This document shows positions 58,515 to 64,000 of a stretch of DNA of 64,000 nucleotides, one piece after another. The DNA is taken from contig CM037879.1 in NCBI GenBank assembly GCA_021292165.1, positions 266,285,160 to 266,349,159 of the forward strand, in the 5' to 3' direction. Source of the stretch: Shinisaurus crocodilurus. Lineage: Eukaryota > Chordata > Lepidosauria > Squamata > Shinisauridae. A program made the translations under genes and the position numbers. Below the pieces are notes generated by a model. The model was not told the origin of the DNA and did not search any database. It saw only the letters and a program-made list of their open reading frames with translations. Positions within the stretch are counted from its first letter, which is position 1, and every line of letters begins with the position of its first letter.

Positions 58515-58635
58515 ATCAGCCATCTCCAGTCTGGTGCCCTCCAGAGCTTTTGGACTACAACTTCCATCATCCCCAGCCACCATGGTAGTCAAACACATCT
58601 GGAAGTGCACCAGATTGGGGAAGGCTGGTCTAAAT
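58515..58635. repeat. hAT-like palindromic MITE, diverged
   Basis: CTGGTGCCCTCCAGAGCTTT, ACTACAACTTCCATCATCCC and AACACATCTGGAAGTGCACC. Confidence 0.55.
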
Positions 58636-58977
58636 GCACCCAGAGGCCATAATATGTGAGCTGCTAAGTTAATGAACCAGCCCCATGCCTTCTGATAGAG
58701 CTACTGTTTGTAGAGCTACTACATATCAAAGCACAGCAATTTCATTTTAATTAGCCATCGAAATTCCTATTCCATAGATATGATTTGATCCTTATAACAT
58801 TATGTTCATCCTTCAATTTGTTTTCAGGATTATTTATAGATAACCTCAATTCTTTGGCTTTCAACCTATTAAAAAATAGCAGCTATTTCTTTAATATGGG
58901 GGAGGGCGGCAAAACACACACCCCATATTAAAGATGGGCTGCTTTGGTTTGGATTTAACATAGTTTTGTTACAAATG

Positions 58978-59487
58978 TCTAATCTTGATGGAGGAGAAGG
59001 CTATTGATGGCTACTAGTCCTGACTGGCTATATGCTTCCTCTAGTATCAGAGGCAGTATGCTGGGGAATCATAGAATCATAGAAAAGTAGAGTTGGAAGG
59101 GGCCTACAAGGCCATCGAGTCCAACCCCCTGCTCAATGCAGGAATCCAGGTCAAAGCATCTCTGACAGATGTCTGTCCAGCCGCACCTTGAATGCCTCCA
59201 GACTGGGAGAGCCCACCACCTCCCTAGGTAGTTGATTCCATTGTCTTATTGCTCTGACAGTCAGGAAATTTTTCCTGATGTTTAGGTGGAATCTAGGTTC
59301 CTGTAACTTGAGCCCATTATTCCGTGTCCTGCAAACTGGGATGAACGAGAACATGGGCAAGAAGGTGCTGTTGCACTCATGGCCTGCTTGTGGGATCCCG
59401 TGGGCAGCTGGTTGGCCACTGTGTGAACAGAATGCTGGACTAGATGGACCCTTGGCCTGATCCAGCATGGCTCTTCTTATGTTGATG
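58978..59487 (+). repeat. CR1-type LINE 3' end, split by an inverted CR1 fragment
   Basis: The plus-strand CR1 reads GGAGGAGAAGGCTATTGATG to GTATGCTGGGGAA (about 59067) and resumes at about 59346 with GAACATGGGCAAGAAGGTGC to CATGGCTCTTCTTATGTTG. The middle is another CR1 on the minus strand. Confidence 0.82.
59068..59345 (-). repeat. CR1 LINE 3' end nested in another CR1
   Basis: TCATAGAATCATAGAAAAGT tail, then the minus-strand coding text ending VRAIRQWNQLPREVV, stopping at CCTGCAAACTGGGATGAACG. Almost identical to 32877-33150, so a young subfamily. Confidence 0.87.
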
Positions 59488-59609
59488 GGGTTATTACAGG
59501 TGGTGGCTGACTGGTCCTTTGGCACTGGCAAAGGACGTCATACACCTCAGTGATCATGTGAAGGGGAAAGCCGGCTGAGCTCAACATTAGATTGCTGTAT
59601 TGCTCACAA

Positions 59610-60221
59610 GGTGCAATCCTTTACATGTTTAGACAGAAAAAAAGGCCTACAACTTCCAGGATGCCCAACCAGCATAGCTGGCTGGGGCATGCTTGGAGCA
59701 GGGATGTTGAAGAGTCCTTGGTCTCGAGTCACGAGTCGAGTCACGAGTCTTTGGACCTGAGTCTCGAGTCCGAGTCCGAATCCTTGGTCCAAAATGGTGA
59801 CTCCCGAGTCACTCCCAAAGCTGACTCCATGAGTCCCTATTAAAATCAATGGAGTTTCCCCCCAACAAAATAAGGCTACTTCAGATGTGCGGCTTAAATA
59901 AATTCTAGGCACAAGTGTGCCTTTTTATTTCAAAACTCTGCAACTAGTGGTCGAGCAGTGGCATGCCTCGCTTCCATGCGCTCTTCGCTTCCATGCGCTC
60001 TTCACTGGCGATCACACTTCTCTCCACTCCTTGTGGCACAGCCCAGGGATGTTGAAGAGTCCTTGGTCTCGAGTCTCAAGTCGAGTCCCATTAAAAATAT
60101 TGGGACTCGAGTCAGAGGGGGGACTCAGTCCGACTCACAAGTCGAGTCTTGGAGTCCGTCCCCATCCCTGGCTTGGAGTTGTAGGCCTTTTTTCTGTCTA
60201 AACGTGCATAGGATTGCACCC
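59610..60221. mobile_element. Palindromic MITE, GTGCAATCC termini, split by hAT
   Basis: GGTGCAATCCTTTACATGTT at the left, TAAACGTGCATAGGATTGCA at the right; arms continue with GGCCTACAACTTCCAGGATG and GGAGTTGTAGGCCTTTTTTC. ACA flanks both sides. Interrupted by 59699-60170. Confidence 0.78.
59699..60170 (+). mobile_element. hAT element nested in MITE, exact 8-bp TSD, GAGTC-rich
   Basis: 472 bp, CAGGGATGTTGAAGAGTCC to GGAGTCCGTCCCCATCCCTG, with an exact duplication GCTTGGAG at 59691-59698 and 60171-60178. The subterminal zones are packed with GAGTC/GACTC in both directions. The left-terminal sequence AGGGATGTTGAAGAGTCC recurs internally at about 60046-60063. No transposase. Confidence 0.92.
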
Positions 60222-60374
60222 ACATTCTCTTTTTTGCTCCCTGTCTGTAGAATACGCTTCCCTGTTGGTCCAGCTCAGTCTCTTCCCATCGCTAAACATA
60301 ATCTGAAAAACTTTTAACATACAAAGCTACTGTAGACTGAATCAGATGAATGAGACCACTGGTCCATTGCCAGT

Positions 60375-60512
60375 GCTCCCCAACTTGGCTCCTTCGAGAT
60401 GTTTTGACCTACAGCTCCCTTCAGCCCCAGCCAGCATGGTGAATGGTTACAGATGATGGGATTTGTAGTCCAACCACATCTGGAGGGACACAAGCTGGGG
60501 AGGGCTGATCTA
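60375..60512. repeat. hAT-like palindromic MITE
   Basis: CAGTGCTCCCCAACTTGGCT to CACAAGCTGGGGAGGGCTG with the CAGCCCCAGCCAGCATGG core. Confidence 0.65.
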
Positions 60513-60614
60513 GCCCAATGGTGTCTACATGGACTAGATGCTATGTTGGGGGCACTGTGGGAAATCTAAATGGTGTTTCAACCCACTTGCCCAGACTTGC
60601 TCAGAGTGCTGGGC

Positions 60615-60720
60615 CACCCTAACCATGACTCAGTAGCAGAGCTCATATTTTGCATGCAGAAGGTCTCAGGTTCAATCCTTGGGATAGATCATGTAGCAGG
60701 TGCTGGGAAAGGACCTCTGT
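60615..60720 (+). repeat. tRNA-Ala-like SINE head
   Basis: GACTCAGTAGCAGAGCTCAT, TTTTGCATGCAGAAGG and TCAGGTTCAATCCTTGGG: A box, anticodon region and B box. The tail is missing. Confidence 0.65.
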
Positions 60721-60724
60721 TTGA

Positions 60725-61187
60725 TTATGGAATAAGCTCCCCACTGAGACCCACCTGGCGCCAACCTTACTATCTTTTCGGCGCCAGGTTAAGAGTGCCT
60801 CTATGCCAGTGTTCTCCAACCTTGGGTCCCCAGATGTTTTTGGCCTACAACTCCCAGCATGCCCCAGCCAGCTATGCTATGCTGGCTGGGGCATGCTGGG
60901 AGTTGTAGCCCAAAAACATCTGGGGACCCCATGTTGGAGAACACTGCTCTATGCCAAGGCATTCAATAGTTAAGAACTCAAAATAACACGGGGGCGGGGG
61001 ATTGTCACCGGTAGGCTTAGTTTTATTAACTTTTGGATTGTCATTTTAAATTGTGCTTTTAAATTTGGTTTTTAATCTTTTTAACTATATTGTATGTTTT
61101 TTTTTTTATTGCTGTTGTTTTTATGTATAAACTGTTGTGAACCGCCCAGAGAACTTTGGCTGTGGGGCGGTATAGAAATGAAATGAT
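60725..61187 (+). repeat. L2-like LINE 3' end, split by hAT
   Basis: GGAATAAGCTCCCCACTGAG and ATCTTTTCGGCGCCAGGTTA before the hAT at 60807-60946; T-rich 3' UTR and GTGAACCGCCCAGAGAACTT...GGGCGGTATAGAAATG after it. The best L2 3' end in the window. Confidence 0.75.
60807..60946. mobile_element. Palindromic hAT MITE with exact 8-bp TSD
   Basis: CAGTGTTCTCCAACCTTGGG to CATGTTGGAGAACACTG, 140 bp, with perfect CTCTATGC on both sides (60799-60806, 60947-60954). Centre AGCTATGCTATGCTGGCT. Confidence 0.93.
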
Positions 61188-61189
61188 TC

Positions 61190-61288
61190 CCTGGAAAGCT
61201 GCTGCCAGTCAGAGTAGACAGTTCTGTGCTAGATGGACAATGAGTTTGACCTGGCGTAAGGCTGTTCCCCTGTTTCTAATGTTGGTTT
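61190..61288 (+). repeat. tRNA-Ala-like SINE, tail part
   Basis: GAAAGCTGCTGCCAGTCAGA, CTGTGCTAGATGGACAATGA and CTGTTCCCCTGTTTCTAATG: the tail half of the SINE. Confidence 0.6.
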
Positions 61289-62160
61289 GTCACAAAAGCA
61301 AGCTGCGTTCATCTGCAGCACTCTGTGGGCAAGAGATGGCTGGATGTGGTGTGTCATCAACAGCCCACATTTTGGCTGGAGACGGGCAGTGGTTTCGTCA
61401 GAGTGCTGAAGGTGGTTTCAGAGAGCAATTTCTGCTAACAGTGTGTATGCTCATCCCATTTTCAGAGCTGGTAAACAGGTCGGTGGGTTTTTGTGTTCCT
61501 TGACCAGAGGCTGCAGTGGGATAAAAGAAATGTGTCTGCGCCACGGGGAGCGATGCCTTTCTCTGGCCACTTTTCGGCTTTCTTAAAAGCTGCTGTCTGT
61601 CTCCCAGCCATACAAGATGAAATGAAGAGAATCACTCAGAGAAAGGAAACTAAGTATGTTGCTTCCCCGCACCCCCCCTGCCATTTTAACTAGATACGAG
61701 TGGAGATCAGATATTAAAAAATAACATAGAGAATGGAGTGCTGAGGATTAATCTCTTAGAGTAATCATTTAGTGTAACAGCACTGCTCTGGCTACAGCAA
61801 AAAGTCCCAAGGTATTTATAACCCTGTAATTTATGGCTGCCTGTCAGTTATTCTGTTGGTGAGCTTGTAGAAAATCCACATTCATCTTGTTAGGGCTTGG
61901 CATAGCAAAGAGAGGCAGGCTGGGACTGGTTGGTGAGGTTTCGGAGCATGGATGAAGGTAAGATGAGTCTGCTTCCTGAGGAGAAGTTGCTCAGACTGAG
62001 GCACTGAGTCAGATGTTAGGGCTTTATAGGAACAGATGGGTCCTGATTGGCTTGTGGGGTCAGCTGACATTATTCAAGTTGGTATGGAAGACTAGAGTGG
62101 CCCTGACCAAAATTGCTATCTGGCTTGCTGAGAAACCAGACCTCCTGTGGTGCAGGAGGT
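61289..62160. other. Intronic sequence without recognised repeats
   Basis: About 870 bp with no recognised transposon. A candidate for conserved non-coding sequence lies near 61690-61880. Confidence 0.4.
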
Positions 62161-62172
62161 ATGGTGCTACAG

Positions 62173-62308
62173 CAGGGGTAGGCAACTTGTCGCCCTCCAG
62201 ATGTTTTGGCCTACAACTCCCACAGTCCCTCACCATTGGCTATGCTGGCTAGGGCTAATGGGAGCTGTAGGCCAAAATATCTGGAAGAGCACAAGTTACC
62301 CACCCTTG
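62173..62308. repeat. hAT-like palindromic MITE
   Basis: CAGGGGTAGGCAACTTGTCG to CACAAGTTACCCACCCTTG. Core TCACCATTGGCTATGCTGGC. Confidence 0.75.
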
Positions 62309-62400
62309 GATTTCCTCTGCAGAAGGTTGGATCTGATGACCCTTGAGGTCCTTTCCAACTCTGATTCTCTAAAACTAACTTTAAAAATAAATAAATCAAG
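62309..62400 (+). repeat. CR1-like LINE tail
   Basis: GAAGGTTGGATCTGATGACC, CTTGAGGTCCTTTCCAACTC and TGATTCT with an AATAAATAAAT tail, a different CR1-like 3' end from those above. Confidence 0.5.
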
Positions 62401-63034
62401 ACCAAGGTAGAAATAAGTTTTTATGGCTTTTACTGGAGTTTCCAATTGTGAGCTATTATGGGAAATTATAATGAGGTTTGTCCCAGTGAATGCCAAGCTG
62501 TGTGCTGTGGTGCACTAGCGTTCTCCAAAACAATGGGTGGTGTGGTGGCAGGAACAAATCAGAGTATGCACACGGGAGGCTGTTTGCTGTGCCTCTGCAT
62601 GACTCATGGCACACTGGCCTTGATTCCTTCCAATCAGCCTCCTACTCCTTCGGTGCTCCTTTGACCCCATTGGATGTTCCCTCCCGCACAAAGGCAGTGC
62701 CTGATTGGTTCAGATCACTAATACTCAAAATGTGAGGTTAAGAAAACGGGTTATTTTGAAATGGTGCAGCATGAGTCCTGCAGGGTCATCCAGGTGGCTG
62801 CCGCTGCTCTTCCTTTTGCCAGCAGGGCTGGCCGGCCGGCCAAGAGAGGAGGAGCATCTACCACTGGGGCTGCTGCAGTAGCAGCAGTTTGGCTCTGGCG
62901 GCAGCCGGGTCACAGGGATGGGCCTCTTTGTGCCTCTGAGTCCTTGGCAGCCGTCCACCCATGCCGACCCTTGATGCCAGGCCTGTCCCCACCCCTGGCC
63001 TACACTGACAAGCAGCTGCTAACCAAGGTTTCAT

Positions 63035-63125
63035 ACTCAGTTCTTTCCCAGCCTACCTGGAGATGCCAGGAATTGAACCTGGAACCTTCTGCATGCAAAG
63101 CATGTGCTCTGCCACTGAGACACCG
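63035..63125 (-). repeat. tRNA-Ala-like SINE head
   Basis: GGAATTGAACCTGGAACC, GCATGCAAAGCATGTGCTCT and GCCACTGAGACACCGC in minus orientation. The tail is missing. Confidence 0.7.
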
Positions 63126-63735
63126 CTAGTGGCGGGGCTGAGCCTTGAGTCGGCTTGTGGCTCGCTCCTGGCTCGGCCCTCCGCGGTGGTGACGGCCCGA
63201 TCTTGCGCTTCAGAGCGGCGTGGAGCGTTCTCCGCGCCTCTCAAGCCGCCGCCGCCACCGGAGGACCCCCCCACCCCCCGCCGCCGCTGCCACTGCTGGA
63301 CCCCCCCCCAGCAGCCTACCCCCCCGCTGCCAGAGCCGCCAGGACCCCCCCCCTGCCATCCCCCTGCAGCCTACCTTGTCTGCACTGCCTCCGCCGCTGC
63401 CGAAGCCACTGCTCCAACGCGCTGGACCCCCGCCTGTGCTCTGTTTTGGCGGGAGGAACCAGGGCAAAAGGGCTTAAATAGCCCTGTTGCCCTGGTTTCC
63501 CATGCCAAAAACAGAGCGCGGGGGTCCAGCGTGACGGAGCAGGGTCCCGTCGCGTCACTTCCTCTGCGCCAGAAGTGACGCGACAGGACCAGCGGACGGG
63601 GAGGCAGGCTCTCTGCAGAGCCGGAGAGCCTGCAGGTAAGCCCGCGCGGGTGGCCGAGTAGCCCGGCGGACACGAGCAGGCCCAGTTCTGGCCTTGCTCC
63701 TGTCTGCCAGGCTACTCGGGTACATCCCTAGCACC
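63126..63735. repeat. GC-rich CpG-dense block with four successive hairpins
   Basis: About 600 bp of GC-rich sequence with frequent CpG inside the CpG-poor intron. The left part is CCG/CCC-rich (63240-63400). The right part holds four inverted repeats in a row: 63420-63531, 63544-63589, 63604-63633 and 63654-63719. Its right border GTACATCCCTAG may be a hAT-like end, so a young GC-rich transposon is the simplest reading. Confidence 0.55.
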
Positions 63736-64000
63736 ACCGCTCCCTTTCCCCAAGAGGAGGTTACCGGATACTTCTCTCTATGCTTCTCTGTGTTGTGCCT
63801 CCCGTAGGTCAGACAGAGACCAGCCGTGCTGGAGTGTGTTTGGGGTGCGGCTAGGCTAAGTGCAGCCTGACCCAGCTGGGCAGCCTTACTGTTGGGGATT
63901 GCCAAAAGACCTGGGAGAGGATATTGTGATATATTATCTCTCCCTCTTGCTTTTGCAAACACAGCAGAGTATACCCAACTACAGGCGAAAAACGTGTGCA

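Noticed and set aside
63063..63578. 171-codon proline-rich open frame
   Set aside because: Begins inside a SINE and continues through CCG/CCC repeats and a hairpin; open only because of base composition.

Overview
The window is vertebrate nuclear DNA, and the repeats point to a squamate reptile (lizard or snake). About ten copies of the tRNA-derived Sauria SINE are present, together with CR1, L2-like and L1 LINE remnants, a tRNA-Ala-like SINE, a SINE built on 5S rRNA with a CR1-like tail, and a very dense set of short palindromic DNA transposons, mostly hAT-like with 8-bp target duplications. I cannot name the species. There is no bacterial, plasmid or viral organisation and no CRISPR array.

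Only one cellular protein-coding segment is convincing: the first coding exon of TMEM178B on the plus strand, 26751-27132 (127 codons plus one base, then a consensus GTAAGG donor). It sits at the 3' end of a GC- and CpG-rich block (about 24580-27150) that is the likely promoter and 5' UTR. No second exon is visible. Everything from 27133 to the window end is therefore read as intron 1, more than 36.8 kb long, and everything upstream of the CpG island as 5' flanking DNA.

Layout. 1-17.2 kb: flanking DNA with 5S-derived SINEs, a LINE ending in a zinc-finger-like motif, two Sauria SINEs, CR1 and many hAT-like elements. 17.45-17.96 kb: an orphan CpG island bordered by CpG-rich MITE copies. 18-24.5 kb: flanking DNA with a second, inverted copy of the zinc-finger LINE and a possible solo LTR. 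24.6-27.1 kb: promoter island and exon 1. 27.1-64 kb: intron with nested insertions, including a 2.3-kb CR1 reverse-transcriptase remnant at 39.3-41.8 kb, two Tc1/mariner-like MITEs, an L1 3' end inside a hAT-like element, a Penelope-like tail candidate with a degenerate hammerhead-like motif near 50.3 kb, and a GC-rich chain of four hairpins at 63.4-63.7 kb.

The most interesting material is in the mobile DNA. The first item is a repeated 5S rRNA/CR1 chimeric SINE (at least eight copies). The second is a set of palindromic MITE families that appear to have exchanged arms and termini. The third is a series of clean nested insertions with readable target duplications that give a relative order of activity. 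All repeat names come from reading the sequence against remembered family features; no database search was run.
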